In this document: one piece after another, positions 9,095 to 17,818 of the stretch | Position numbering within the stretch: the stretch's first letter is position 1 | Layout of the letters: every line of letters starts with the position of its first letter | Assembly: GCA_040080145.1 (NCBI GenBank) | Contig: JBEBJA010000090.1 | Location: forward strand, 54,213 to 118,212 | Length of the DNA stretch: 64,000 nt | Reading direction: 5' to 3' | Source: JANXVY01 sp040080145 | Lineage (GTDB): Bacteria; Pseudomonadota; Alphaproteobacteria; Rhizobiales; Hyphomicrobiaceae | Made by a program: the position numbers and the translations under genes | Notes under the pieces: model-generated | Databases searched by the model: none | Told to the model about the DNA's origin: nothing | The model's input: only the letters and a program-made list of their open reading frames with translations

Positions 9095-10117
9095 TCATTG
9101 GGGGTTAGCCAAGATGTCCTCGATCATCTCTGCCACCAACTCAGGAAAGGTCTCTTCAACGATTCGATGGGCTTGATTCAAGGTGGGCCATAATGCGTCA
9201 CCTTTCTCGCCTTGAGCAAGGGCTACCCAGTGGGTCGGAAAGTACCGCGCCAACATTCCGAGCACGTAGCCAACCATATAGGTAATACAAAGCTGTGAGT
9301 ACCTATTACCTGTCGGCATGGGCGCAACGAGGAATAAATTCGGAATTGCTCCAAACATTTTATGAACATAGGTATGCGCGAATTGAGGAGTGTGCTCATT
9401 CATTAAATCAGGACTACCTGTCATAATCGTCAATTCACCAGCATCTTGCATATTATACCCGACTGCGGCGTAGTCACTTTTGAACACTTCGAAGGCCTTG
9501 GTTGGGATCTTAATGTTGACCCCCTTAGTAATATCAAACAACATTTCGTTAATTGTCACATACTTTGGAACGGTGGCAATCACCGCGTGCTCATTGCGCA
9601 AATCTGGTAAGCGGGCGAGTAGGTCTTCAAGATGTATCTCATCGCCAAGCGTAGGTTGCCGATAATTGAGCCTCCAGTCCACCGCGCCGGATCGCACATG
9701 CATCGACAGTCGGTTCTTGGTCTCCTTAGCGAAATCAGCAAACAAGCCACTGCACGTGCGAATTTTCAACCCACTCACTGCTTCGATGCCAACTGATAGT
9801 TCGCCGGATAACTGTTTGCTCCAATCAACAGTCTCAATGCCATGCCCTTTGGTAAGGCATTCCTCACCGCCATCTCGCTTCAGCAGCAAGGTCATTGCTC
9901 TTGCAAGACTTGCTACGCCATAGAATGTTAGAAGAGGCTTTACCGAGGTGTTCGCAATGTGTGCGTTTCGAAAGAATTCGCGAGCTTGTTTCGCCGCAGC
10001 CGTTATTTCCTTTGCGCGGCGCGCATTTAACTCTCGACCATGAATTGCCTTGAATCGCATTGCTACGATATCGCGGCTCTCCAAGGAAAGCAGTTTCTGC
10101 CACGTCTCATTGTTCAT
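9095..10117 (-). CDS. YaaC-like protein
   Basis: A 340-residue soluble protein resembling the YaaC family: an N-terminal helical part with AREFFRNAHIANTSVKPLL and FYGVASLARAMTLLL (about residues 46-78), and a C-terminal YMVGYVLGMLARYFPTHW stretch, both typical. The family's biochemical role is unknown; members are scattered and often sit in accessory or defence-rich DNA. It is a single gene with convergent umuC on one side and a divergent small gene on the other. AT content is higher than in the transfer genes, consistent with separate acquisition. Confidence 0.6.
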   Translation of the reverse strand: MNNETWQKLLSLESRDIVAMRFKAIHGRELNARRAKEITAAAKQAREFFRNAHIANTSVKPLLTFYGVASLARAMTLLLKRDGGEECLTKGHGIETVDWSKQLSGELSVGIEAVSGLKIRTCSGLFADFAKETKNRLSMHVRSGAVDWRLNYRQPTLGDEIHLEDLLARLPDLRNEHAVIATVPKYVTINEMLFDITKGVNIKIPTKAFEVFKSDYAAVGYNMQDAGELTIMTGSPDLMNEHTPQFAHTYVHKMFGAIPNLFLVAPMPTGNRYSQLCITYMVGYVLGMLARYFPTHWVALAQGEKGDALWPTLNQAHRIVEETFPELVAEMIEDILANPQ

Positions 10118-10335
10118 GATTGATTAGCTGAGCCCTTGTTTGGGTCGCCCCACGGTCGACCACAAATGAATGTTACTGATAGCGGATGTCGAGGACATAG
10201 CGTAGCGGGTTCCTCCTTGGGGCGAAATCGTAGCTCATTGAGTAGGCTTGCATACCCCTCATGGGTTGTCGGAGCTTCATTTCACAGCACAATTTCCATC
10301 ATTTGGAGTGATACCTGCCTATACAAGCAGCACAC

Positions 10336-10362
10336 AGACTGTATGCCGTTCGCATACAGTCT
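10336..10362. promoter_or_regulatory. Perfect 11-bp inverted repeat, possible operator
   Basis: AGACTGTATGC (10336-10346) and its exact complement (10352-10362) are separated by 5 bp. It lies about 50 bp before the small gene at 10414 and has no T run, so an operator is more likely than a terminator. Confidence 0.5.
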
Positions 10363-10413
10363 TACCTTGCGCCCTCAGTACGCGTCATCGCAACCTTTTG
10401 AGGGCCAATCCAA

Positions 10414-10638
10414 ATGGCAAAAGATCCTTCATTCGACTACACCGTTCACGCGGTGGCGAAGGCTGACGGCCGCGCCCAATGGACCCGTATCGGCGTGGCG
10501 TTCATCAACGATCGCCCCGGCGAGGACAACAAGCCTGTCCAGACCGTCTCGATCAAGCTCAACGCCGGTATCAGCATCAACTGCTCGGAATGCGATCTCG
10601 TTCTCCTGCCTCCGCAGGCGAAGGATTCCGCCGCCTGA
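10414..10638 (+). CDS. Small plasmid-type protein, paralogue of two others in the element
   Basis: A 74-residue protein of unknown function. It shares its plan with the products at 26345-26644 and 32969-33199: an opening strand (YTVHAV...), then W-T-(R/K)-IG-(V/A)-A-(F/W), a strand with IKL or its equivalent, and a strand ending CDLVLLPP/RLVIRKPKP followed by a short charged tail. Such proteins are frequent on broad-host-range mobile elements. It starts a three-gene rightward group (10414-12158) in which each gene is followed by its own hairpin terminator. Confidence 0.65.
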   Translation: MAKDPSFDYTVHAVAKADGRAQWTRIGVAFINDRPGEDNKPVQTVSIKLNAGISINCSECDLVLLPPQAKDSAA

Positions 10639-10672
10639 TCGGCCTTCGTCGTCACTCACTCTCAACTCCCTC

Positions 10673-10709
10673 AGCGCCCTTGGATTCACTTCCGGGGGCG
10701 CTTTTCTTT
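10673..10709 (+). terminator. Factor-independent terminator
   Basis: AGCGCCC (10673-10679) pairs with GGGCGCT (10696-10702), followed by TTTTCTTTC-type sequence. It lies between two genes of the same direction. Confidence 0.65.
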
Positions 10710-10725
10710 CAAACAGGAGGCTCCC

Positions 10726-11646
10726 ATGCCCACGCGTACTCCCCTTCCCGCGCTGGTGGTCATCGCGGGGTCTTGCGGCTTGAGTGCCGTCTACTACGCC
10801 CAACTCGTCTGGTCGGCGGCATATCTGCCGTGGTTTGGCGCCAACGTCGGCCTCGCGGTCGCCGCTGGCTTGCTCACCGCCGCGCTGGATGCCCTCAAGC
10901 CACTGTTCATGAAGGCCTCCCTGCATCACTGGCGGAACTCACGCTGGGGGTTCTCCGGCGCTACCGCGTTGCTGGCTCTGTTGCTGGCATTGGTGTCGAT
11001 GTGGGCGATCGACGGTGTGCTCATGCGCATCCGTTCGGACGGCACCAATCCAGCGGCCAACGCCTTGTCGGCACACACCCGCAAGGATACCGAACTGCGC
11101 AAGGCGGAGACCGATCTCAAAGCGCTAGGGCCTTCCCGCCCCGTCGCTGAAATCGCCGCCGCCATGGGCAAGGCACCGATCAACTTGGATGTGTTCCGCC
11201 GCACCGGCCAGTGCACGGACATCACCAAAGAGGAAAGCCGCACCGCCTGCCTGCCGTTGCTCACCCTGCGTGAGGAAATGGCACGGGCGAACAAAAGGCT
11301 GGAGCTGGAGCAAACCATCGGCACCACCCGAGCCTGGCTCGATGCCAACCCCAAACCTGCCTCTGCTGATCCGCAGATTGATACGTACGCGAAGTTGACC
11401 GGCACCAGCGATGCGTTCATCGCGCTGCTGATCACCGCCACCCTCGGGCTGGCGTTGGAACTGGTCAGCCTGTTCGGCCCTGTGCTGCTGGAACTCCGCG
11501 AGGAGCACCGACCGTCACCATCGGTGCCGGCCCCGCGTGCGGAACCGATCGACATCACGCCGGTAGAGGTGAAAGCCCCCGCCGCCGTGGCACCACCAAC
11601 ACCGCCCAGTCCCAAGCGTCTTATTCGGCCTGTGCGTCAGCGTTGA
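10726..11646 (+). CDS. Multi-pass membrane protein of the mobile element
   Basis: A 306-residue integral membrane protein. Hydrophobic segments lie at about residues 8-28, 38-55, 74-94 and 222-245. Between the third and fourth is a long charged, helix-prone loop (about 100-215) with two cysteines (GQCTD, TACLPL). The C-terminus is proline-rich and cytoplasmic-looking (PAPRAEPIDITPVEVKAP). I do not recognise a named family; similar four-helix proteins occur beside transfer genes. An AGGAGG-like sequence precedes the ATG (ACAGGAGGCTCCCATG). The stop overlaps no downstream gene; a terminator follows. Confidence 0.65.
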   Translation: MPTRTPLPALVVIAGSCGLSAVYYAQLVWSAAYLPWFGANVGLAVAAGLLTAALDALKPLFMKASLHHWRNSRWGFSGATALLALLLALVSMWAIDGVLMRIRSDGTNPAANALSAHTRKDTELRKAETDLKALGPSRPVAEIAAAMGKAPINLDVFRRTGQCTDITKEESRTACLPLLTLREEMARANKRLELEQTIGTTRAWLDANPKPASADPQIDTYAKLTGTSDAFIALLITATLGLALELVSLFGPVLLELREEHRPSPSVPAPRAEPIDITPVEVKAPAAVAPPTPPSPKRLIRPVRQR

Positions 11647-11681
11647 GTTGCGTCGAGTACCAACCCTTCACCTTCAACCCG

Positions 11682-11714
11682 AAAACGCCTCCAGATTCGT
11701 TCTGGGGGCGTTTT
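11682..11714 (+). terminator. Bidirectional hairpin terminator
   Basis: AAAACGCC...GGCGTTTT with inner CCAG/CTGG pairing gives a strong stem with T runs on both sides. It separates the membrane protein gene from the next small gene. Confidence 0.75.
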
Positions 11715-11732
11715 GCATTTTGGGAGAACCCC

Positions 11733-12158
11733 ATGACCGCCGACAACCGCCCTTGCGTGTTCAATACCCGCACCAACAGCGTCATCGACTACCTGCACAA
11801 AGGAGAAAGCAACGAAGCTGCCTTGGTTCGCCTTGCCGAGTACGGTCCCGATTTGGTGGTGCTGCCGATCGACGACGCGTGGCAACGCCACGAGGACGCC
11901 GCTAAGTCACCGCCCGTGGAAATCACCGAGGAGCGCTGGCACGAGATGCTCAATGTGCTGCCGCCGGTCGCGTGGCATCGCACCAGTGACGGCGAGAGCT
12001 TTAAAATCAGCGAGCGCACCACGGGGCTGATTACGGCCATCTTCGTGCAACTCAACGGCCGGTTCTTCGAGTTCTCGGACAGTATCCGCACGCCGCATCA
12101 AGAATGCTGCAAGCGGGTGTTTGAATCCGAGGCCTACAACAAGCCCAAGCCAGCGTAA
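11733..12158 (+). CDS. DUF1419-like protein
   Basis: A 141-residue cytoplasmic protein. I choose ATG 11733, preceded by GGGAGAACCCC, over the upstream frame extension because the latter runs through the terminator. The C-terminal part (ITEERWHEMLNVLPPVAW, then SFKISERTTGLITAIFV) resembles the DUF1419 family of rhizobial plasmids, whose function is unknown. It is the last gene of the three-gene rightward group and is followed by its own terminator. Confidence 0.6.
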   Translation: MTADNRPCVFNTRTNSVIDYLHKGESNEAALVRLAEYGPDLVVLPIDDAWQRHEDAAKSPPVEITEERWHEMLNVLPPVAWHRTSDGESFKISERTTGLITAIFVQLNGRFFEFSDSIRTPHQECCKRVFESEAYNKPKPA

Positions 12159-12163
12159 GCGAG

Positions 12164-12185
12164 AGCCCCCGAGAGGGGGCTTTCT
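12164..12185 (+). terminator. Factor-independent terminator
   Basis: AGCCCCC-GAGA-GGGGGCT followed by TTCT directly after the stop of the preceding gene. Confidence 0.8.
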
Positions 12186-12301
12186 ACGTTGTTAGGGACG
12201 GCAGTTACTATTAGTCCCAGCTTTGCAAGTGCCGACAATTGATCATTATTGATTGCGACCAGTTGCTTATTGTATATAATAAAACTAACAAAGGAAATTG
12301 T

Positions 12302-13222
12302 ATGGATTCATTCACAACTAATAACATTCGGCGACTTGTCACGGCTCTAGCATACGATAGCTGGGCTAGCTTGCCAGATAGTCTCAGTATTTTGAGTCTC
12401 GCTGAATTAGCCGTAAATGATAAAATGCCCCCGCGACTGTGCGACATGCTTGGACTCAAACCGGCAGAACTCGCAGGAATTTGGCCAATACGATGGTCTC
12501 TGACGACACGAGGAGTTCGTGGATGGTTGGCTCTGAACGCCGTCAGTTATGACGTAAGTTCAGATTTGGTAGATCGCAGTATTGCCTTTCTATATATAGG
12601 TGCAAAACACGTCGCTGAGACTGAAACGGAAAGTTGCAACGAGGGCGAGCACTTTGTTGCGCGGTGTGAAGCCACGGCAGTGGCCGGAACGAGCCTCGTG
12701 TGGACCAACGTTCGACAGATTGTGCACGATGCTCAAGCAGAGGTTCAGAGTCGCATATCGGATCGCCGACTCGTATCTCTGGCGCTCGTCGACAGCGTAC
12801 TCTGGAATGTCTTTCGCCGAGGATCCCGCATAAAAGACGGTATTATCTTTGGGTTGCCTAAAGACGTCATCAACGAAATCGGTGGTCCTGGCCTTTGGCA
12901 CGTTGTGGAGAGGAAACACGATCTAGAGGCGGCGGCCATCCAGACCTTAGCGATCCAATGCGAAGCGGATGCAATGAGAAAAAGTATCATTGAAACCCGC
13001 AATGCCCTGATCGATACCTTGATCCGAGTGGGAGCGCTTCGGCCAGTGAGCGATGCAGTGATGAAGGAACTTAAGTTGCCGACTATACAATTGGTGCCAT
13101 CACGGATTGAGGCAGCAGCGAAAGGGCTGTTGGTTGTCGCTCCAGAGCTAGACTTTAAACAGGCGAGAGCAGTTGTTGAGCGCATCGAAACGCTAGCGCC
13201 AAAGGCGGAAGCGTCACTTTAA
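12302..13222 (+). CDS. Unidentified cytoplasmic protein
   Basis: A 306-residue protein with no signal peptide or membrane helix. The start at 12302 has AAAGGAA upstream; an earlier in-frame ATG at 12239 lies in AT-rich, non-coding-looking DNA. The N-terminus (NNIRRLVTALAYDSWASLPD) and the C-terminus from about residue 225 are helical, but no catalytic motif stands out. Codon use is less GC-biased than the transfer genes. Its 3' end converges on the murD2-like gene with only 4 bp between the stops. I do not recognise a family. Confidence 0.55.
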   Translation: MDSFTTNNIRRLVTALAYDSWASLPDSLSILSLAELAVNDKMPPRLCDMLGLKPAELAGIWPIRWSLTTRGVRGWLALNAVSYDVSSDLVDRSIAFLYIGAKHVAETETESCNEGEHFVARCEATAVAGTSLVWTNVRQIVHDAQAEVQSRISDRRLVSLALVDSVLWNVFRRGSRIKDGIIFGLPKDVINEIGGPGLWHVVERKHDLEAAAIQTLAIQCEADAMRKSIIETRNALIDTLIRVGALRPVSDAVMKELKLPTIQLVPSRIEAAAKGLLVVAPELDFKQARAVVERIETLAPKAEASL

Positions 13223-13226
13223 TAAG

Positions 13227-14561
13227 CTACGGTTTGAGACGCGAGCATAGGTCCATAAATGATTTTCCGCGCTCTTCGAAGTTCTTGAACTGAGTGAAGC
13301 TTGGAGCAGCCGGTGATAAGAGAATGATGTCTCCGCTGGTGGAAATCGACACTGCATGCGAGACGGCGTCGGCAAGAGTGATGCATGATCGCACAGGAAT
13401 TGTATTTCCTGCGCGCTCCAATTGGTCAGCGATGCGAGCCCCCGTGTCAGGGAGAAGGCATAGGGCTTTGATGCCAAGCTCGGGCAGCTTTTTCAATAGC
13501 GGTCCGTAGTCCTGTTGCCGGTCCGAGCCTCCTAGCAAGAGAATTTTAGGCCGGTTTGGATAGGTTTGCAGAACGGCAAGCGTCGCCTCAGGTACGGTCG
13601 CAATACTGTCGTTGACACAAAGAACTCCGCCTCCGATGTCAAACTCCTGCATCCTGTGGTCGAGCTGGCGGAATGAGCAGAGATCAATAGGCGCGTCTTC
13701 TCTCCACGTTTTGCCCGTCAAATCATTGAACGCTGTTGCGGCGGCAGCGAGGTTGGACAAATTATGCTCGCCTTTGAGTGGGGACTCTTTTACGGGAATC
13801 GCGGTTGTTCCGAATAGCAACTGCCCTTCAGAGCTGTGATAGCCGCTTTCTACATTGTACCAAACGGTGTTGCGCCGACCCTTGAGATAAGTGACAGTGT
13901 TCGCATCTTGCGCGTTCGCGACCAGTGGTAGACGTGAATTTCGCTTGGCTGTTTGAAGCTTATCCAGAAAGTAGCGCTCGACCGAACCATGCCACGGGAC
14001 GTGCTCCTTGTAGAGATTGGTAAGGACCATCAACGTGGGACAGTAGGCGAAGTCGGCGAGTTGGTAGGAAGACAGTTCAAACACCGTAAAGTCTCGACCA
14101 GGGTGTTGCCCAAGCGGTGGGCTACCTACATTGCCCAAGACCGCGACATCTGCTCCCTCCGATTGTAACAAGTGGGCGAGAAGTCGTGTCGTAGTGCTCT
14201 TTCCTTTGGTCCCTGTTACGATCACCGTTCGCGCTGTTGGATTGTCTTCAAACCACAGGTTTGTAGCGGATGTGATGACTGTGCCGTTGGCAACAGCACC
14301 CTCAATCTCCGGGCGATAGAGACTGACTCCTGGGGATTTGATCACCACATCGAACTGCCCCCTAGCCAATGCCTGGCAGCCTGACTCACCGCTAAGGACG
14401 GCGTCCACAGAGACGTCAACAATTGGACCCAGAGCCTTGTCGTCAATCGCTGTTATGACTACGTCGGGGCAGCGCTCTCTTACGTATGCTATCGCCTGCT
14501 TTCCTTCCCGACCTATACCCCAGATGGCGACCTTTCTGGCCTTAGACAAGGTAGCCATCAA
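13227..14561 (-). CDS. murD2: MurD2-like UDP-MurNAc-L-Ala:L-glutamate ligase
   Basis: A 444-residue Mur ligase. The P-loop VTGTKGKSTTTRLL is at about residues 115-128, and the MurD fold continues through GEHNLSNLAAA and LDHRMQEF to LLLGGSDRQQDYGPLL. In the MurD2-MurL pathway (described in Xanthomonas) this enzyme adds L-Glu, not D-Glu, to UDP-MurNAc-L-Ala. The assignment to MurD2 rests mainly on the overlapping murL gene just upstream (20 bp overlap); sequence alone could also be ordinary MurD. It is the last gene of a leftward three-gene operon. A housekeeping MurD must exist elsewhere in the chromosome, so this is accessory. Confidence 0.75.
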   Translation of the reverse strand: MMATLSKARKVAIWGIGREGKQAIAYVRERCPDVVITAIDDKALGPIVDVSVDAVLSGESGCQALARGQFDVVIKSPGVSLYRPEIEGAVANGTVITSATNLWFEDNPTARTVIVTGTKGKSTTTRLLAHLLQSEGADVAVLGNVGSPPLGQHPGRDFTVFELSSYQLADFAYCPTLMVLTNLYKEHVPWHGSVERYFLDKLQTAKRNSRLPLVANAQDANTVTYLKGRRNTVWYNVESGYHSSEGQLLFGTTAIPVKESPLKGEHNLSNLAAAATAFNDLTGKTWREDAPIDLCSFRQLDHRMQEFDIGGGVLCVNDSIATVPEATLAVLQTYPNRPKILLLGGSDRQQDYGPLLKKLPELGIKALCLLPDTGARIADQLERAGNTIPVRSCITLADAVSHAVSISTSGDIILLSPAAPSFTQFKNFEERGKSFMDLCSRLKP

Positions 14562-15879
14562 GAGCTGCCTTGAACCTGTTTGGGAGCCGAATCGGTAATT
14601 CTGGAATGAGTGCGTCGCGCCAGAGTTCTAGCCAATTCGGATAGCGTGAAATCAACGTTGGCCGGAGTGAAGCAACGACAGCTGCGTCACGCCAATCGGG
14701 CATGGTAGACAATTTCAAGAGAGCTGCTGCCGATTCCGAAAGCTCCCCGACACACTCCCAAGGCTTGTGGTGGACCAGCCCGGCTAGTTCCGCGAATGCC
14801 TGCGTTTGACGTCCGTCAGCGAGAAGGTTGTCCCCAAAGATCCGGATAAGTCGGCTGGGTTCAACAGTCGTCGCGAGCGTGAGGAACGTGAAGCGGCACT
14901 TCGGGCAATGCCCACACCAGCGAGTGGCTGAAGCCCCTTCTTGCTTAAACTGCTTGTTGCAGCTCGAAAATGTGCTGTCGTATCGATTGCACCGGGCGAA
15001 GAGGTGCGAGATATGCAATTCTGAAAGTGACCGAAGCAGAGAAATATACGTAAGCGAAGGCGAAACAGCATTCCTTAGAAAAAGTGACAGACAATCTTCA
15101 AACTGCACTGATTTGCTGTGCTGGTGGTTGATCGAAATCCCGTTGTTGATAACGTTGCCTTCGTTCGAAGATCTTTCGCTTGAAACGACAACAGTATCGT
15201 ACCCCTCCGTGAAGGCGCCGATGAGGGCGATAAGTGAAACGATGGCCGTAACCGGAACATGACCGTTCAATGCGCCTTTGGCATTGAGATCTGGCAGCTT
15301 TGGATCAAGGCGCCGTGTTGCGCGCGCACTTGATAGACCGCTAGCTGCAATTGTTGAGGCGATTGCGTTCTTTGGATTGACCGCAAAGAGCACCATTGGC
15401 TCGCTTGCGCTTCGGAGGATCTCAACACTGACGAGTGAGTCCTTACCGCCACCAATGAGCACAGCTGATCGACGGGGGAGGCGCAATACCGTCGGGCCGA
15501 AGTCCAAAGACCGAGGGTCGGCGACACGAAACGTCAGCTTCGGGCTTATTGAAAGTCGATTGCGGTAGCGGAATTCGGCCAACCCTTCCGTATAAAGAGA
15601 CCGAACAAGTGCCATAAGTTCGGGAGAGACTGCATGCGGAAGCACGAGGGTGTTTGGCGCAAAGAGCTTATAGTAGCTAACGCCTGCAGCGAGGTGCAGA
15701 GCTTCGGCTAACGCCGAGAATGCGCCCCACTCCTGTGAACCAGGCTGTGGTAAGGGGTGGTCAAACGCAATGGTTTCACTGAAAGATAAGCCATCGTCGA
15801 AGGCATATTCCAAACACAATTCGCATCCAGAGGGCGGGAGCGTCCAGCGAGTAAAGCAAAAAGCGGACGCGTCGTTCAT
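14542..15879 (-). CDS. murL: MurL-like UDP-MurNAc-L-Ala-L-Glu epimerase
   Basis: A 445-residue protein resembling MurL, which uses ATP to invert the terminal L-Glu of UDP-MurNAc-L-Ala-L-Glu to D-Glu, replacing glutamate racemase. Visible landmarks are a nucleotide-binding SAVLIGGGKDSLVSVE loop (about residues 137-152), VVVSSERSSNEGN (about 230), the SVQFE stretch after HQHSK, and a cysteine-rich ATRWCGHCPKCRFTF motif (about 325). Gene order epimerase then ligase, with overlapping coding ends, matches a functional pair. It begins 6 bp after the stop of the upstream unknown gene, so the three are co-transcribed. Confidence 0.78.
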   Translation of the reverse strand: MNDASAFCFTRWTLPPSGCELCLEYAFDDGLSFSETIAFDHPLPQPGSQEWGAFSALAEALHLAAGVSYYKLFAPNTLVLPHAVSPELMALVRSLYTEGLAEFRYRNRLSISPKLTFRVADPRSLDFGPTVLRLPRRSAVLIGGGKDSLVSVEILRSASEPMVLFAVNPKNAIASTIAASGLSSARATRRLDPKLPDLNAKGALNGHVPVTAIVSLIALIGAFTEGYDTVVVSSERSSNEGNVINNGISINHQHSKSVQFEDCLSLFLRNAVSPSLTYISLLRSLSELHISHLFARCNRYDSTFSSCNKQFKQEGASATRWCGHCPKCRFTFLTLATTVEPSRLIRIFGDNLLADGRQTQAFAELAGLVHHKPWECVGELSESAAALLKLSTMPDWRDAAVVASLRPTLISRYPNWLELWRDALIPELPIRLPNRFKAALDGYLV

Positions 15880-15885
15880 GGCGAG

Positions 15886-16590
15886 TTATAGGTAATTGGT
15901 TATTTTTTCCGCTGCGGCAACGTCAGCGAGTGAGCCACGGCGGAGTTCGATCAACAAATCTCTCAGCGAGTTCCGCCGAATGTCATTGAGCGGTCGTTCT
16001 TCTAGTAGTGACGCCAGTGCCTCCCGGATTTGCTGGAGGCGCCTTGATACATTGATTATGGCACTAGGGCGTAAGTGCGCCGGAAAGAAAGCGCCCCTAA
16101 ATAAAGTTGGCGGTGTGGATAAAGAGTCCCACGTCATAAAAACATTTATATCTGAGGACTCGTTCAGAGCTGCTCGTAGACCGGCCGCTAGGTCTAACAA
16201 TATCACGGAGACTCCTTGCTTTTCCGCAAGGCTGATAAAGTCTGCCTCCACAACGTTGCCCCACCACAGAAAACTTGATCCGGCAGTGGCCTCACTCAGA
16301 AGTTGCGTTTTAAGAAGTCGCCGTTCGCAATATGTGTGCAAAACCTCATTGCTTACGCGTCCGTTCGTTGCAATCAGCAAATCATTGGGATCGTAAAGCG
16401 CATTAAATACATCAATTTGTGTTGAAAGGCGCATTCCATAAGATGGCGGTGTAATTGAATTCACGCGAGCAAATCTATCGTATTTGCTATGAATACACAA
16501 CACGGTATTCTTTCCGCCTATTTGAGGGGCGGATTGCATACATATTGATGTGAAAAATGGGTGTAGGCTAAAGCCACACGGAAGCATCAA
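15886..16590 (-). CDS. Unknown first gene of the murL-murD2 operon
   Basis: A 234-residue product with no family I can name. Possible starts are 16590 and the internal ATG at 16539; the latter gives MQSAPQIGGKNTVLCIHS. The sequence alternates short strands and helices (VLCIHSKYDRF, DLLIATNGRVS, VSVILLDLAAGLRA), suggesting a small alpha/beta fold, and ends in a charged helical tail. It lacks a signal peptide. Tight spacing to murL (6 bp) argues for a shared task, perhaps in cell-wall precursor handling or control, but this is only inference. Confidence 0.5.
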   Translation of the reverse strand: MMLPCGFSLHPFFTSICMQSAPQIGGKNTVLCIHSKYDRFARVNSITPPSYGMRLSTQIDVFNALYDPNDLLIATNGRVSNEVLHTYCERRLLKTQLLSEATAGSSFLWWGNVVEADFISLAEKQGVSVILLDLAAGLRAALNESSDINVFMTWDSLSTPPTLFRGAFFPAHLRPSAIINVSRRLQQIREALASLLEERPLNDIRRNSLRDLLIELRRGSLADVAAAEKITNYL

Positions 16591-16628
16591 GTAACGCTAG
16601 TAAAATGGGAGTCGTGCTCGCAACCAGT

Positions 16629-17072
16629 TTACTTGGAGGGTTCTGATCCTGCCGCAGTATCGGCTAATGTCCGCAACAGACGAATGAGATCCCGACGATT
16701 GCTGGCTGAGAGACCCGACAGAAGCTTCTCCTCGGTCCGCATTGCCGTAGCCCCCGCGTCCGCGAGGAGATTCTGTCCCTCGGTTGTCAGCTTCACCGCA
16801 TAGGCTCGCGCATCGTCTTTGGTGCGTCTGCGGACAACCAAACCCTTCTTGAGAAGTCTGCGGACAACGTCTGCAAGCGTCGAGCGATCAACCCCCGTCC
16901 TTGAGACAATGCCTGTTTGGCTCAGACCTTCGTTTTCCGCGATGGCAGCAAGGACGACGAGCTGTCGTGACGTGAGCCCGCCTTCAGATTGCTCTTTGGC
17001 AAACAAGTCGTTGGCGGACTGGGCAGCACGATGCAGGAGGTGCAAGAGCGACGTGTCGAGGGTGTACGTCAT
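16629..17072 (-). CDS. MarR-family transcriptional regulator
   Basis: A 147-residue winged-helix repressor. The MarR core is clear: TSRQLVVLAAIAENEGLSQTGIVSRTGVDRSTLADVVRRL (recognition helix about residues 62-73) and the wing KKGLVVRRRTKDDARAYAVKLT. It lies upstream of, and in the same direction as, the three-gene mur operon with a 38-bp gap, so it may be its first gene or its regulator. The ligand is unknown; MarR proteins usually sense aromatic compounds or oxidants. Confidence 0.85.
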   Translation of the reverse strand: MTYTLDTSLLHLLHRAAQSANDLFAKEQSEGGLTSRQLVVLAAIAENEGLSQTGIVSRTGVDRSTLADVVRRLLKKGLVVRRRTKDDARAYAVKLTTEGQNLLADAGATAMRTEEKLLSGLSASNRRDLIRLLRTLADTAAGSEPSK

Positions 17073-17317
17073 CTACTTATTCCTTGGCTGTCATCATCTC
17101 GCGTGTGCGAACAAAACGTGCGACAGCGTTCCGAACCGCAATTGAAAACCGCTGCATGCCTACACGACCTCATGCCTTGGTTCAGCCTATCGGCGATTGG
17201 TTAATGATCTGTGATGCCATAACTAAACCGATGAACGGTAGCAGCATCATACCCACCTCTCTGACAATCGCTTACTTGCGGCGGAACCATGCCACCAATG
17301 AAGTCCGGCGGACGTGC

Positions 17318-17539
17318 TTATGTGAGGTCAACGTCCAACTCAAATACTGGTATTTTGGAAGCATCAATCATAGCCGGTGACTTTTCGTGATTAGAAGCCG
17401 AAATGCGCTTGCCCATATTCTCAAAATATTCCGTCAAAGCTCGATTGATGATCCATGATTTTGAGCGATCTAGTGCTTTGGCCACCTCTGCGAGCGGCGC
17501 GATCAACTCATCTCGAATTCGGAAAGAAATATTGGGCAT
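17318..17539 (-). CDS. Ribbon-helix-helix (CopG-like) protein, probable orphan antitoxin
   Basis: A 73-residue protein whose N-terminus fits a ribbon-helix-helix DNA-binding domain: a strand (NISFRIRDEL), helix (IAPLAEVAKALDRS) and second helix (KSWIINRALTEYFEN). The polar C-terminal tail is the usual toxin-binding region of antitoxins. No toxin gene of plausible size is adjacent on the same strand, so it is either an orphan or a stand-alone regulator. Start at 17539 gives the canonical short N-terminus. Confidence 0.65.
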   Translation of the reverse strand: MPNISFRIRDELIAPLAEVAKALDRSKSWIINRALTEYFENMGKRISASNHEKSPAMIDASKIPVFELDVDLT

Positions 17540-17657
17540 CCCTACATCTTCTCATTGTGTATTTATATGTGGTGCGATTCTGCGGTATTTATCTGATTGA
17601 AGCAATAGATATCCGCAATTCTCACATTCGCATTCATTGTCTTACATATTCCTCAAT

Positions 17658-17787
17658 ATCCGCTTCTTATAAAAGCGGATGTAACCTGACCAAACCCCAT
17701 GCCCTGCTGCAGGCCGCCGCCTGATTGGCATTCCTGCCACAATGGATGATGGAATTGTGGGCACCTCCCCTTGTGTGCATCCGCTTT
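17658..17787. repeat. Three ATCCGCTT-type repeats upstream of a recombinase gene
   Basis: ATCCGCTT (17658-17665) pairs with AAGCGGAT (17673-17680) in a tight hairpin, and CATCCGCTTT recurs at 17778-17787, forming a perfect 10-bp inverted repeat with 17672-17681. All precede the tyrosine recombinase gene by less than 170 bp, so they may be its crossover or control site. Confidence 0.45.
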
Positions 17788-17818
17788 CGCGCTATGATGC
17801 GTATAAAGAGGATGCTTT

